A DNA stretch of 64,000 nt from Granulicella paludicola (GCF_025685545.1 NZ_JAGSYC010000023.1:62001-126000), one strand, 5' to 3'. Counted from the first letter of the stretch, positions 35,940 to 44,668 are shown. Program-made: numbers and translations. The notes: a model not told the origin generated them from the sequence alone.

Positions 35940-36443
35940 CTACCGGTTTCGAGAAGCAGCCTGGGCCGCGAGGCCAATGGTCTTGAGGCCTCGCCGCAGT
36001 TCTGCACGTTCGGCTGGCGGCACGTCCTTCATCACCTCGTCGAGGTCCTTCAGATGACGCGGGTAGAGGCGCTTGATGAGCGCTGTGCCGTCCGGCGTGA
36101 GTTGCACGAGTCGCACGCGGCGGTCGGTCTTGTCGGCCGTGCGTTCGACGAACTTCTTCTCTTCGAGGCGATCGATGGCCGAGGTCATCGAGGCATTTGC
36201 CAGGAGCGCAGCGTCGCATAGCGCGGTCATCGTCATGGGGCCCTTATGCAGCAGTGCTTCGAGGATCATGAAGTCGCTAAGGCCGATGCCCAGCGAGGCG
36301 ACGGAGTGCTCGACGAAGCTTTCCATCGCGCGGTAGGCGCGGGCGAGCACGACCCATAGAGCTGCGCTGCTTCCTGCATTGCCGGTCGTATCGTTCGCCT
36401 GCGCCATCGTTCCCTCGCTCTGCATCATGGTACGCGTCGTCAT
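35940..36443 (-). CDS. MarR family regulator, MhqR-like
   Basis: 167 residues. The winged helix includes VASLGIGLSDFMILEALLHK, the recognition helix ANASMTSAIDRLEEKKFVE and the wing RTADKTDRRVRLVQLTPDG. It is the last gene of a three-gene operon (dioxygenase, hydrolase, regulator), and its ATG overlaps the hydrolase stop (ATGA). The same trio in Bacillus (MhqO, MhqD, MhqR) responds to hydroquinones and quinones, with MhqR as repressor. Autoregulation of this operon is therefore likely. Confidence 0.9.
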   Translation of the reverse strand: MTTRTMMQSEGTMAQANDTTGNAGSSAALWVVLARAYRAMESFVEHSVASLGIGLSDFMILEALLHKGPMTMTALCDAALLANASMTSAIDRLEEKKFVERTADKTDRRVRLVQLTPDGTALIKRLYPRHLKDLDEVMKDVPPAERAELRRGLKTIGLAAQAASRNR

Positions 36444-37081
36444 GCGCCGAAGGCTTGCTGTAGCAGCTTGCGAGCGTGCTCGACTTCGGGCATAGACACC
36501 GTGTGCGGGCGACCGGGGTAGCGGATCGCCTCGACGACTGCACCCATGCGGTTCAGCTCACGGGCGGAGTCTTCGACGCGCTGCCATGGGACGTGCGGAT
36601 CGGGGTCTCCGCTGAGTAGGAGTGCCGGCGTTCCGGCAAGCAGGCCTTCATGGTGCAGATCCATCTCGGGTGGGCCGATCAGGCCGCCGGTGAAAGCGAT
36701 CAGGCCTGCGTACCGCGCGGGGTTGGCCGCGACGAACTCCGTGGTGAGGCATGCGCCTTGTGAGAAACCGGCGATCACGATGCGGTCGCGCGGGATACCT
36801 GCGGCTTCGATGTCCGCGACGACAGACGCGACCTTGGCAAGCGCAGACGACAGGAAGGGCTCGTTGGCTGCGCGGGGCGCGAGGAACGAATTGGGATACC
36901 AGGTGTGCCCTGCGGCCTGCGGTGCGACGAGCGCGAGTTCTGACCGCTGGAAGGCTTCGCCAAGTGAGAGGATGTCTTCCGCAGACGCTCCGCGGCCGTG
37001 CAGCAGAACGATGGCGCCCTTCGCGGAGGCGAGCGGCGCGCCTGCGTAGCGGACGGGTTGAGCTAGGTGTGGGCTGGTCAT
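36440..37081 (-). CDS. Alpha/beta hydrolase, phospholipase/carboxylesterase family (MhqD-like)
   Basis: 213 residues from the ATG at 37081, six bases after AAAGGA. It has GAIVLLHGRGASAEDIL (oxyanion region), the nucleophile elbow GFSQGA, the catalytic Asp region LLSGDPDPHVPW and His in GRPHTV. Short carboxylesterases of this type include MhqD of the Bacillus quinone-detoxification regulon. It is located between the dioxygenase and the MarR gene; it overlaps the latter by 4 bases. Confidence 0.9.
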   Translation of the reverse strand: MTSPHLAQPVRYAGAPLASAKGAIVLLHGRGASAEDILSLGEAFQRSELALVAPQAAGHTWYPNSFLAPRAANEPFLSSALAKVASVVADIEAAGIPRDRIVIAGFSQGACLTTEFVAANPARYAGLIAFTGGLIGPPEMDLHHEGLLAGTPALLLSGDPDPHVPWQRVEDSARELNRMGAVVEAIRYPGRPHTVSMPEVEHARKLLQQAFGA

Positions 37082-37151
37082 TTTCATTCCTTTCAGGGAT
37101 CGCTGCGAGCCCATATCCACTTCTCTGGCTATGGGCTCGCAGGCACTCAGA

Positions 37152-38135
37152 TTACTTTTGCGAGGTGGAGCTCTGGCTGAGAGTGATCGGCAGTAGACGC
37201 GCCTCGATCAGCGAGCGGCTGGCTTCGAGCCACTGCGGCACGAGCAGCGCCTCGCCGAGTGTCTCGATTGGCTCGTCGATGTCGAAGCCAGGGTTGTCGG
37301 TTGCGAGTTCGAAGAGCACGCCGCCGGGCTCACGGAAGTAGATCGAGTGGAAATAGTCGCGATCCTGCACCGGCGTCACCGAGAGGTGCTTGGCGATCTC
37401 CTCGCGCCACGCCGCCTGTGCTGCATCGTCCGATGCGCGGAAGGCGATGTGATGCACCGATCCAGCGCCGCTGCTGCCGTAGTTCGCGCCTGGGTCAACG
37501 ACCACATCGATGTGGTTGCCCAGCGTCGTTCCATCGGGAGAGCTGAAGCGAACACGGTTGCCCTCTTCGGCGACCTTCTGGAAGCCCAGTACATTCAGAG
37601 CTTTCTCCGTCGGAGCAAGCGCGGTGTGCAGCATCGTCACGCCGAAGAAGCCGCGCAGAGCATACTCGCGTGGAACATCGGCATAGCGCGCGGGCTTGAT
37701 GTCGGGAGCGTTCACATGGGCGACTAACTCAAGCTTCATGCCGTCAGGATCGGCGAGCGTCAGCACCTCTTCGTCGAAGCGCTTGCCGGTGCGCTCGGCG
37801 AGGATGCCATTGTCCGCGAGGCGCTTCTCCCAGTAATCGAGCGAGCCAGCAGGCACGCTATAGGCGGTGTGCGTTGTCTCTCCGGCACCGGCGCGGCCGC
37901 GGCGGGCGCTCGGCCAGGGAAAGAACGTGATGATCGTGCCGGGCGAACCGGCGTCGTCGCCGAAGTAGAAGTGGTAGGTGCCGGGATCGTCGAAGTTCAC
38001 CGTGCGCTTGACGAAGCGGAGACCCAGGACCTCGGTGTAAAAGTCGAGATTGCGCTGCGGGTCGGAGGCGATGGCGGTGACGTGGTGCAGGCCGACGATG
38101 GGGGTAAGGATCGGGTTTGAGGTCGAGGTCGTCAT
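37152..38135 (-). CDS. Ring-cleaving dioxygenase of VOC superfamily (MhqO-like)
   Basis: 327 residues. Two VOC modules: residues 15-140 (VGLHHVTAIASDPQRNLDFY, then VLTLADPDGMKLELVAH) and 160-285 (GVTMLHTALAPTEKALNVLG, SVHHIAFRASDDAAQAAW, SIYFREPGGVLFELATDNPG). The His and Glu metal ligands are in expected places. It is first gene of the operon, with a hydrolase and a MarR regulator downstream. The three match the Bacillus mhqO/mhqD/mhqR set, so quinone or catechol detoxification is the best guess; the substrate is untested. Confidence 0.92.
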   Translation of the reverse strand: MTTSTSNPILTPIVGLHHVTAIASDPQRNLDFYTEVLGLRFVKRTVNFDDPGTYHFYFGDDAGSPGTIITFFPWPSARRGRAGAGETTHTAYSVPAGSLDYWEKRLADNGILAERTGKRFDEEVLTLADPDGMKLELVAHVNAPDIKPARYADVPREYALRGFFGVTMLHTALAPTEKALNVLGFQKVAEEGNRVRFSSPDGTTLGNHIDVVVDPGANYGSSGAGSVHHIAFRASDDAAQAAWREEIAKHLSVTPVQDRDYFHSIYFREPGGVLFELATDNPGFDIDEPIETLGEALLVPQWLEASRSLIEARLLPITLSQSSTSQK

Positions 38136-38270
38136 GGGTTGGGTGCTCCTTTCGAGCGGGCTGGCGAATTACTTTCACTCAATAAGATTCGATACCGTAA
38201 TAAAAGATTCAAAGTCCGATTTCCTATCACCCGCAGCCTTCGGAAGAAAGCTTTGGGCTGAGCAAAACCC

Positions 38271-38293
38271 GTCTTCAAAAGACGCTCTACAAT
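38271..38293 (+). promoter_or_regulatory. Likely gcvH -10 region with inverted repeat
   Basis: TACAAT (38288-38293) lies 7 bases before the gcvH ATG, so transcription could start at or beside the start codon (leaderless). The inverted repeat GTCTT-CAA-AAGAC (38271-38283) lies just upstream and could be an operator. No good -35 box is visible. Confidence 0.4.
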
Positions 38294-38300
38294 TAGGGTT

Positions 38301-38690
38301 ATGAGCTATCCCGAAAAGTACCGTTACGCGAAGTCGCACGAGTGGGTGGAGCTGGATGGCGCCACCGCAACCATCGGCATTACTGACTACGCCCAGAGCT
38401 CGCTGGGCGACATTGTGTTTGTCGAGCTGCCGAAGGTGGGCCAGGAGCTGACCGCCGGGTCGACCTTTGGTTCGGTTGAGTCGGTCAAGGCCGTGAGCGA
38501 CCTGTATTCGCCTGTAACAGGCACAGTCACCGCGATCAATGAGCCCCTGAACGACGCGCCCGACACGATCAACAGCGACGCGAACGCGACCTGGATGATC
38601 AAGGTCGAGACCAAGGGCGCGGATGATCTGAGCTCGCTACTTTCGGCTGCGGACTACGAGAAGTTTGTCTCGGAAGAGACCGGCCACTAA
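38301..38690 (+). CDS. gcvH: Glycine cleavage system H protein
   Basis: 129 residues. The lipoyl domain carries the methylamine arm between the P, T and L proteins. The lipoylated Lys is residue 63 in VESVKAVSD. The opening YRYAKSHEWVELDG and the end LLSAADYEKFVSEE fit the family. It is the first gene of the gcvH-gcvPA-gcvPB operon, whose upstream region also serves the divergent mhq-like operon (about 165 bases between them). Confidence 0.97.
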   Translation: MSYPEKYRYAKSHEWVELDGATATIGITDYAQSSLGDIVFVELPKVGQELTAGSTFGSVESVKAVSDLYSPVTGTVTAINEPLNDAPDTINSDANATWMIKVETKGADDLSSLLSAADYEKFVSEETGH

Positions 38691-38769
38691 GAAGAACTGG
38701 TAGCCCGGGTCCGAGAATCCGGACCCGGGGCACCCGGACCCAGTACCCAGATTTGAGGGAGTACAAGAA

Positions 38770-40134
38770 ATGCGTTACCTGCCCAAGTCCCCCGCTGACC
38801 GCGAGGCGATGCTGGCCGAGATCGGCGTGCCGTCGATCGAGAGCCTGTTTGAGACAATCCCCGCCGAGTACCGGCTGACCGAAGACCTGAAGATCCCGCG
38901 TCAGCACAGCGAGAGCGAGGTGCTGGACCGCTTCCGCGCCTTCGCAGGAAATGTCGCGAGCGGTGACATCGCCGAGCTGGCGACGAAGCCCGCCGCGAAG
39001 GCGTATGCGAGCTTCCTTGGCGCAGGCGCCTACCGCCACTACCGACCGGTCATCATCGATTCGCTGGTGCAGCGCGGCGAGTTCCTCACCAGCTACACGC
39101 CGTACCAGCCGGAGATCTCGCAGGGAACGCTGCAGGCGATGTTCGAGTTCCAGACTATGATCTGCGAACTGACCGGCATGGAGATTGCGAATGCCAGCAT
39201 GTACGACGGCTCGACTGGCGCGGCTGAAGCGATGCTGATGGCCTGCCGCGTGACCGGACGCCTGGGCGCGGTCGTCGCGAAGACTGTCCACCCGGAGTAC
39301 CGCGAGGTGATGAAGACCGCCACGCAGCACCAGGGGATTCCCATCTCCGAGTTCGGCTATGACGCGAAGACCGGCCAGGTCGATCTGTTTGCTCTGGAGG
39401 CTTCCATCACCGACGAGACGGCTGCGGTGCTGATCCAGTCGCCGAACTTCTTCGGCGTGATTGAAGATGTCGCCGCGATTGCAGAGATTGCCCACAAGAA
39501 GGGCGCGCTGCTGATCGTTTCGATCGCTGAGGCTATCTCGCTCGGTATCGTGAGGCCTCCGGTTGAGGCGGATATCGTCTCGCTCGAAGCACAGAGCTAC
39601 GGCGTTGCTGTCGGCTACGGTGGACCGTACTGCGGCGTCATCGCCTGCAAGGAGAAGTTCCTGCGCCAGATGCCGGGGCGGCTCGTGGGCGAGACCAAGG
39701 ACAAGAACGGCAAGCGCGGCTTTGTGCTGACGCTCTCGACTCGCGAGCAGCACATTCGCCGAGAGAAGGCGACCAGCAACATTTGCACGAACCAGGCGCT
39801 CGTCGCGATGATGGTGACGATCTACCTGACGGTGTACGGCAAGCAAGGCCTGCAGGACCTGGCGGAGCAGAACCTTGCGAAGTCAGAGTACCTGAAGGAT
39901 GCGCTCGCCAAGGCTAGAGCCAAGTCGCTGTTCAGCGGACCGACCTTCAATGAGTTCGCGATTGCTCTACCCGCCGCTGCTGATGCGGTGAATGCGAAGT
40001 TGCTCGAGAAGCAGATCATCGGCGGTGTGGCATTAAAACAGTGGTACCCCGAGTTGAGCGAGAGCGCTGCGCTTTGGTGCGCGACCGAGCTGACGACGAA
40101 GGTGCAGATGGACGCAGCAGCGGCGATTCTCTAA
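38770..40134 (+). CDS. gcvPA: Glycine dehydrogenase (decarboxylating), subunit 1
   Basis: 454 residues, the N-terminal half of the split P-protein. It has [20 protein letters not shown] at the start, [40 protein letters not shown], and [20 protein letters not shown] with [20 protein letters not shown] near the C-terminus. Together with gcvPB it decarboxylates glycine and loads the aminomethyl group on H-protein. The split form is common in Gram-positives and Acidobacteria. A small unknown gene separates it from gcvPB. Confidence 0.96.
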   Translation: MRYLPKSPADREAMLAEIGVPSIESLFETIPAEYRLTEDLKIPRQHSESEVLDRFRAFAGNVASGDIAELATKPAAKAYASFLGAGAYRHYRPVIIDSLVQRGEFLTSYTPYQPEISQGTLQAMFEFQTMICELTGMEIANASMYDGSTGAAEAMLMACRVTGRLGAVVAKTVHPEYREVMKTATQHQGIPISEFGYDAKTGQVDLFALEASITDETAAVLIQSPNFFGVIEDVAAIAEIAHKKGALLIVSIAEAISLGIVRPPVEADIVSLEAQSYGVAVGYGGPYCGVIACKEKFLRQMPGRLVGETKDKNGKRGFVLTLSTREQHIRREKATSNICTNQALVAMMVTIYLTVYGKQGLQDLAEQNLAKSEYLKDALAKARAKSLFSGPTFNEFAIALPAAADAVNAKLLEKQIIGGVALKQWYPELSESAALWCATELTTKVQMDAAAAIL

Positions 40135-40173
40135 AGCAAAGGCAGAACGCAAACGTACGCAGAGGAAGACACG

Positions 40174-40518
40174 ATGGATGTAACTGCAATCGAAGGACGG
40201 GAGCTGACGGCAGTCGAGTTTGTGCGCGATCATCTGCGGCTGTGCTTCGATGATCCGACGTTTACACTCTTCGCCTGGCCGCACCTTCTGTTCGAGGAGT
40301 TTTCAGTCGCGTACGGTGAGCCGGAATACAGGAATGCCCTCTGCTCGCTCATTGGCGAGACGGTCGCGAAGGCTTCATGCGAAGAGTTCGAGGCCCTGAC
40401 GATCGAGTTCGATACAGGCACGGTCATCGCGCTTAGTCTGCGCGAAGAAGATCTGGAAGGGCCTCAGTCGGGAAGCTATTCAGAGTCAGGCAGAACCGAG
40501 GACGAAGAAGAGTTCTAG
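40174..40518 (+). CDS. Hypothetical protein inside the gcv operon
   Basis: 114 residues, soluble. It has EFVRDHLRLCFDDPTFTLFA and AWPHLLFEEFSVAYGEPEYR in the first half. A beta-strand region, LTIEFDTGTVIALSLREEDL, follows, and the tail is acidic and low in complexity (SESGRTEDEEEF). GGAAG precedes the ATG. It sits 39 bases after gcvPA and 54 before gcvPB on the same strand, so it is co-transcribed with glycine decarboxylase. The family is not recognised. The strand pattern at the end recalls small immunity-type or adaptor proteins, with no further support. Confidence 0.75.
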   Translation: MDVTAIEGRELTAVEFVRDHLRLCFDDPTFTLFAWPHLLFEEFSVAYGEPEYRNALCSLIGETVAKASCEEFEALTIEFDTGTVIALSLREEDLEGPQSGSYSESGRTEDEEEF

Positions 40519-40572
40519 CAGCACATTCCTCCGCCTAGTTGCGGAGCGCAAGGTTTAAGTTTGGAGATTCCA

Positions 40573-42120
40573 ATGGCAGACGAGAAGTTTGTAGGCACAC
40601 CGCGCAAGGTGACGACGCACGTCAATCAGAACGAAGACCTGATGTTTGAGAAGTCTTCCGCAGGCAAAAAGGGTTACCGTCTGGCAGAGCTGGACGTACC
40701 CGCTGTCGATGCCGCTTCCCTGCTGGGCGCAGCGAAGCGCACCGACGGCCTCGGCGTGATGCCAGAACTGAGCGAGATTGAGATCGTGCGCCACTTCACG
40801 CGGCTTTCGACGTGGAACTATGCCATCGATCTCGGCATGTATCCGCTGGGCAGCTGCACAATGAAGTACAACCCGCGCATCAACGAGGCCGTTGCTCGCC
40901 TCGAAGGTCTTGCCGAGGCGCATCCCTATCAGCCGGAGTCGCTGTCGCAGGGCGCGCTCGGCATCATGAAGATCCTGAGCGAGGCGCTGATCGAGATCAC
41001 CGGCATGGACGCGATCACGCTGCAGCCCGCTGCCGGCGCACAGGGCGAGTTCACCGGCATCCTGCTGGCGCGCGCGTATCACACGGCCAACGGCAACCCG
41101 CGCAAGAAGATCATCGTGCCGGACTCCGCGCATGGCACGAACCCCGCGACAGCTGTGATATGTGGGTATGAGGTGGCGAACCTCAAGTCGAACGCGCTGG
41201 GCATGGTGGACCTTGCCGAGCTCGAGCGCATGGTGGATGAAGATACCGCCGCGCTCATGCTCACGAACCCGTCGACCATCGGTGTGTTCGAGAGCGACAT
41301 CCATAAGATCGCGGATATCCTGCACGCGAAGGGCGCGTTGCTGTACATGGACGGCGCTAACATGAACGCGCTGGTGGGCAAGACGCGGCCGGGCGACTTC
41401 GGTGTGGACGTAATGCACCTCAACCTGCACAAGACCTTCTCGACCCCGCACGGCGGTGGTGGCCCGGGTTCGGGCCCGGTGGCATGCAAAAAGCACTTGG
41501 AGCCGTTCCTGCCGAAGCCTGTTGTCGTGACGAAGGCCGATGGCTCGCTGGCGCTCGACTTCGATCGTCCGCAGACGGTAGGCCGTGTTCGCGCCTGGTA
41601 CGGGAACTTCGGTATGTTTATCCGCGCGCTGGCGTACATCCTTGCGAACGGTCCGGATGGCCTGCGCCTGACGACGGAAGATGCCGTGCTGAACGCGAAC
41701 TACATCCGCGCCAAGCTGCTGGACACCTTCGAGCTGCCGTTCAAGTCGCCGTCCCTGCATGAGGTCGTCTTCAGTGACAAGCTGCAGGCGAAGAACGGTG
41801 TGAAGACCGGCGATATGGGCAAGCGCCTGATCGACTATGGTTTCCACGCCTACACGGTGAGCTTCCCGCTGGTCGTATCGGGCGCGATGATGATCGAGCC
41901 GACGGAGAGCGAGAGCCGCGAGGAGCTCGACCTGCTCATCGACGCGCTGAAACAGATTGCGCGCGAAGCCGAGGAAAATCCGGAGCTGGTGCAGAGTGCG
42001 CCGCATACGACGCGCCTGCAGAGGCTGGATGAGACGACAGCTGCCCGCAAGCCTGTACTGCGCTGGAAGGGACCCGCTGAGGATGGTCTGACGCTGGGGA
42101 CTGCCGCTAAGGAGTGGTAG
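40573..42120 (+). CDS. gcvPB: Glycine dehydrogenase (decarboxylating), subunit 2
   Basis: 515 residues from the ATG at 40573 with GGAG seven bases upstream. It carries the PLP-binding half: LGSCTMKYNPRINEAVARLE, QPAAGAQGEFTGILLARAYH, and the PLP-Lys block HLNLHKTFSTPHGGGGPG. Also seen are DSAHGTNPATAVICGYEV and the C-terminal EPTESESREELD. With gcvPA it forms the heterotetrameric P-protein. A perfect 14-bp hairpin ends the operon. Confidence 0.97.
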   Translation: MADEKFVGTPRKVTTHVNQNEDLMFEKSSAGKKGYRLAELDVPAVDAASLLGAAKRTDGLGVMPELSEIEIVRHFTRLSTWNYAIDLGMYPLGSCTMKYNPRINEAVARLEGLAEAHPYQPESLSQGALGIMKILSEALIEITGMDAITLQPAAGAQGEFTGILLARAYHTANGNPRKKIIVPDSAHGTNPATAVICGYEVANLKSNALGMVDLAELERMVDEDTAALMLTNPSTIGVFESDIHKIADILHAKGALLYMDGANMNALVGKTRPGDFGVDVMHLNLHKTFSTPHGGGGPGSGPVACKKHLEPFLPKPVVVTKADGSLALDFDRPQTVGRVRAWYGNFGMFIRALAYILANGPDGLRLTTEDAVLNANYIRAKLLDTFELPFKSPSLHEVVFSDKLQAKNGVKTGDMGKRLIDYGFHAYTVSFPLVVSGAMMIEPTESESREELDLLIDALKQIAREAEENPELVQSAPHTTRLQRLDETTAARKPVLRWKGPAEDGLTLGTAAKEW

Positions 42121-42138
42121 TTTTTGGAAGCAGCAATA

Positions 42139-42172
42139 GCGAAAGGCCCGGCATGGATGCCGGGCCTTTCGC
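42139..42172. terminator. Bidirectional terminator between gcvPB and the DUF2911 gene
   Basis: A perfect 15-bp inverted repeat, GCGAAAGGCCCGGCA / TGCCGGGCCTTTCGC, with loop TGGA, between convergent genes. Confidence 0.9.
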
Positions 42173-42187
42173 TTGCCCTAAAAAAAG

Positions 42188-42757
42188 CTACTTCGTAGCC
42201 ACAACGGGGACGTAGACGTCAGTCGTCTCCCATTTGATGTGTAGCTGGGTCTTGTTGCCCATCGTCTTCTCGAAAGCGACGGTCATATCTTCCATCGGCG
42301 AAGAGAGCTTTTCTTTCTTCATCGGTGTGCGGCCGAGGTCGCTGCCCTTGGGGTACGGGATGCCCCACTCGCCAGTCTTGGTGCTGACGATGAACTGCCA
42401 GACGCCCTCGCTTGGCAGCGTGAAGAGCGTGTAGGTACCGGCCGGGACCTTGAGCGTGCCGATCATTAGATCAATCGGGGTGATCAGCGTGGTGGCGGGG
42501 TTTGCTCCCGTACGCCACTCTTCGCCATAGGGGACGACGCCACCCATGATCTTGCGGCCGCGCATCCGCGGAGAGTTGTACTTGACGGTGATGGTCTGTC
42601 CGGCGAGCTGAACCTCGGCGGTGGCAGCGGGCGAGGCCAGCGGCTTGCCGTTTTCGGAGACGCCATGGTCGGTCATGGGCATATCCTGCGCGAAGAGCGC
42701 AGTAGGAATGGCGAGGAGGCTGGCGGCGAGGAGGGTACAGCGTGCGAGTGTCTTCAT
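42188..42757 (-). CDS. Secreted DUF2911 protein
   Basis: 189 residues. A signal peptide (1-23) is followed by the DUF2911 domain: VQLAGQTITVKYNSPRMRGR, GEEWRTGANPATTL, PAGTYTLFTLPSEG, the Trp-rich WGIPYPKGSDLGRTPM, and the closing LHIKWETTDVYVPVV. The family is exported, has no known function and is common in Bacteroidota and Acidobacteriota. It is monocistronic between the gcv terminator and tRNA-Arg. Confidence 0.92.
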   Translation of the reverse strand: MKTLARCTLLAASLLAIPTALFAQDMPMTDHGVSENGKPLASPAATAEVQLAGQTITVKYNSPRMRGRKIMGGVVPYGEEWRTGANPATTLITPIDLMIGTLKVPAGTYTLFTLPSEGVWQFIVSTKTGEWGIPYPKGSDLGRTPMKKEKLSSPMEDMTVAFEKTMGNKTQLHIKWETTDVYVPVVATK

Positions 42758-42840
42758 GGGCTTATGCTACTCCGGTCAAGGTAGGTTCTTGGTGTAGACG
42801 TTTCGTCCGATGGAACGTTTCTGCTAGGCTAGTAAGCAGG

Positions 42841-42917
42841 GCACCCGTAGCTCAGCTGGATAGAGCGGCAGCCTCCGAAGCTGTAGGTCAGAAGTTCGAA
42901 TCTTCTCGGGTGCACCA
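42841..42917 (+). tRNA. tRNA-Arg (anticodon CCG)
   Basis: A full cloverleaf. The acceptor arm is GCACCCG / CGGGTGC with CCA encoded. The D arm is GCTC/GAGC. The anticodon stem GCAGC/GCTGT encloses loop CTCCGAA, giving CCG. The T arm is AGAAG-TTCGAAT-CTTCT. It reads the CGG codon. Confidence 0.97.
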
Positions 42918-42939
42918 TTTTCCTTTTTTACAACTGAGT

Positions 42940-43674
42940 TCAACCCCAGGCGTCAACCGTGACGGGCTTGATGCCCTGCTGTGACCAGCGCTGCAGCAGG
43001 GTCGCAGTGGCAGCGATAGTGGCGGAGCGATCCGCGCCCATCGCGATGTCTCCGCCGTCGTGCAGCAGAAGATTTGCGCCTCTGCCGCGTTGCTGAGCAC
43101 GTGCCATGCCGCGGTCAAGGTTTGCCACTATGCGCTCGGCCCCGATGGGCCGCCAATCTAGTCCCATCGCGTTCCACTGGACCACCTTCAGCTCAAGCTC
43201 CTCTGCCGCGCGGAAAACGGCCGGTCGACGCGCCCCATGCGGTGGGCGGAAGTAGTGCACGGCGCAGCCAAGGGTGTCTTCGATGGCATGCTGGCAGCGC
43301 TGGAGTTCTTCGCGGATGACGCGGTCGGACTGCCAGGCGAGCCAGGGATGCGTCTCGGTATGGTTGCCGATGAGGTGTCCAGAAGCGTGAATGCGGCGGA
43401 CTAGCGCGTGCTGCTGACGGACGTATTTGCCGATCATGAAAAAGGTCACGCGGGCGTTGTGGGCTGCGAGGAGATCGAGCAGATCGTCGGTCACGGCATC
43501 GTTCGGGCCGTCGTCATAGGTAAGTGCGGCTTCGAGTGGGTTGTTGCCGGCAATGATCGTGCGACCGAAGAGCTGCGAGCCCGGGTGCAATGCTGCGTAC
43601 GTCAGCGTGCCTCCGATGGAAGCGACAGCGGCGGTGGCAGCAGCGGCGATGGCAAGCTGTTCAGTGGGACTCAA
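42940..43674 (-). CDS. Polysaccharide deacetylase family protein
   Basis: 244 residues. A hydrophobic N-terminus (residues 6-30) may anchor or export it. NodB-domain blocks: ALTYDDGPND (catalytic Asp pair), the metal site GNHTETHPWL, the Arg/Pro motif YFRPPHGARRP and the C-terminal LLLHDGG. It should remove N-acetyl groups from chitin-like or peptidoglycan polymers. It ends 22 bases from tRNA-Arg on the opposite strand. Confidence 0.9.
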   Translation of the reverse strand: MSPTEQLAIAAAATAAVASIGGTLTYAALHPGSQLFGRTIIAGNNPLEAALTYDDGPNDAVTDDLLDLLAAHNARVTFFMIGKYVRQQHALVRRIHASGHLIGNHTETHPWLAWQSDRVIREELQRCQHAIEDTLGCAVHYFRPPHGARRPAVFRAAEELELKVVQWNAMGLDWRPIGAERIVANLDRGMARAQQRGRGANLLLHDGGDIAMGADRSATIAATATLLQRWSQQGIKPVTVDAWG

Positions 43675-43709
43675 AAAAGTTCCTTCGTGACGGATATCCG
43701 AGATGAAGA

Positions 43710-43737
43710 ACGGCCCAAGGCTATCGCCTTGGGCCGT
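43710..43737 (-). terminator. Terminator after bcp
   Basis: ACGGCCCAAGGC pairs with GCCTTGGGCCGT around loop TATC; it lies 13 bases past the bcp stop. Confidence 0.8.
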
Positions 43738-43750
43738 GTTGAGGCAATGC

Positions 43751-44206
43751 CTACTTGCTGAGTAACGCCAGAACCTCTTCGGCGTGGCCTTCCGGCTTCA
43801 CGTTCTCGAAGACGTGAATCAATTTCTGGTCGGGACCGATGAGATAGGTGGTGCGGGCAACACCGGTCACGGGCTTGCCGTACATCTTCTTCTCTTTGAG
43901 AAGGTCGAAGCGCTTGATGAGTTCCATCTCGGCGTCGGCGAGCAGCGGGTATTGAATGTCGTACTTGGTGGCAAACTTCTTCTGCTTCGCGACGGTGTCT
44001 CGCGAGATGCCGAGGACGACGACGCCTGCCTTCTTGAGCTTGGCGAAGTGGTCGCGAAAGCCACAAGCTTCGATGGTGCAGCCGGGAGTGTCGGCGCGAG
44101 GGTAGAAGAAGAGAACGACGGGCGAGCCGGCGAAGCTGGAAAGGGTGATCGAGTTTCCATCCTGGTCAGGGAGGGTGAAGTCTTCTACGAGGTCGCCGGG
44201 CTGCAT
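43751..44206 (-). CDS. bcp: Thioredoxin-dependent peroxiredoxin (Bcp/PrxQ type)
   Basis: 151 residues from the ATG at 44206, five bases after AGGAG. It reduces peroxides through the Cys in TPGCTIEACGF; peroxidatic Cys43 and resolving Cys48 are five residues apart, as in the Bcp alpha-helix type. Other blocks: DFTLPDQDGNSITLSSF, VVLFFYPRADTPGC and GVARTTYLIGPDQKL. Full length. Confidence 0.95.
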   Translation of the reverse strand: MQPGDLVEDFTLPDQDGNSITLSSFAGSPVVLFFYPRADTPGCTIEACGFRDHFAKLKKAGVVVLGISRDTVAKQKKFATKYDIQYPLLADAEMELIKRFDLLKEKKMYGKPVTGVARTTYLIGPDQKLIHVFENVKPEGHAEEVLALLSK

Positions 44207-44404
44207 GGTGTCTCCTGCAGAGATTATAGCGAGTGGTTTGAGCTCTGCCGATAGCGAACAGCTGGTGCGGGCGGCAGTCGATGTAGCCAGTGAAGACGGT
44301 CTCAAATAAAACGATCGCGGTGTGCAAATGAGCACAGAGACGGCTCCGCACGTTCGGATAATGTCAACTCAACGCCGGACTCCGGAAATCCAGTAAGGAA
44401 ATTT

Positions 44405-44668
44405 ATGCCTCTTAAGCAAGTTGGCCAGTTCGTGCATCGACTCCAGCTTGATGGAACATTCGATTCCATTTGCCTTCATTGCTTCTGCACCGCGGTTCGA
44501 TCCAAGCAGGAGCGAACACTCGAGGTAGAAGAAAAGTTTCACCGATGCGATCCCGCGACCTTGCGGCGACTCGAATTGTTCAACTCTGGATATACACGAG
44601 CAATGCACACGGGCCAGATTGTTGAGCTTGACGAAATCGGAGGAACTTCACATTGCACCAATCCATGA
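44405..44668 (+). CDS. Small Cys/His protein, likely zinc-binding, conserved in Terriglobia
   Basis: 87 residues. The centre reads FDSICLHCFCTAV (CxxC near residue 24) and then EEKFHRCDPATL, giving four possible zinc ligands (two Cys, His, Cys). Small proteins with an FDSIC-x-x-CF opening followed by an HxC site are common in this class and have no assigned role. Its stop overlaps the ATG of the broken XRE gene (ATGA), so the two were once co-translated. The GC content is below that of its neighbours. Confidence 0.65.
   Translation: MPLKQVGQFVHRLQLDGTFDSICLHCFCTAVRSKQERTLEVEEKFHRCDPATLRRLELFNSGYTRAMHTGQIVELDEIGGTSHCTNP

Noticed and set aside
38599-39846. A 415-codon minus-strand frame across gcvPA.
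   Set aside because: Same reason: antisense to gcvPA, with codon composition that mirrors it.
40555-42006. A 483-codon frame on the minus strand across gcvPB.
   Set aside because: It is antisense to a perfectly conserved glycine dehydrogenase. Its product is His/Arg/Val-rich with no motif, as expected of a high-GC mirror frame.
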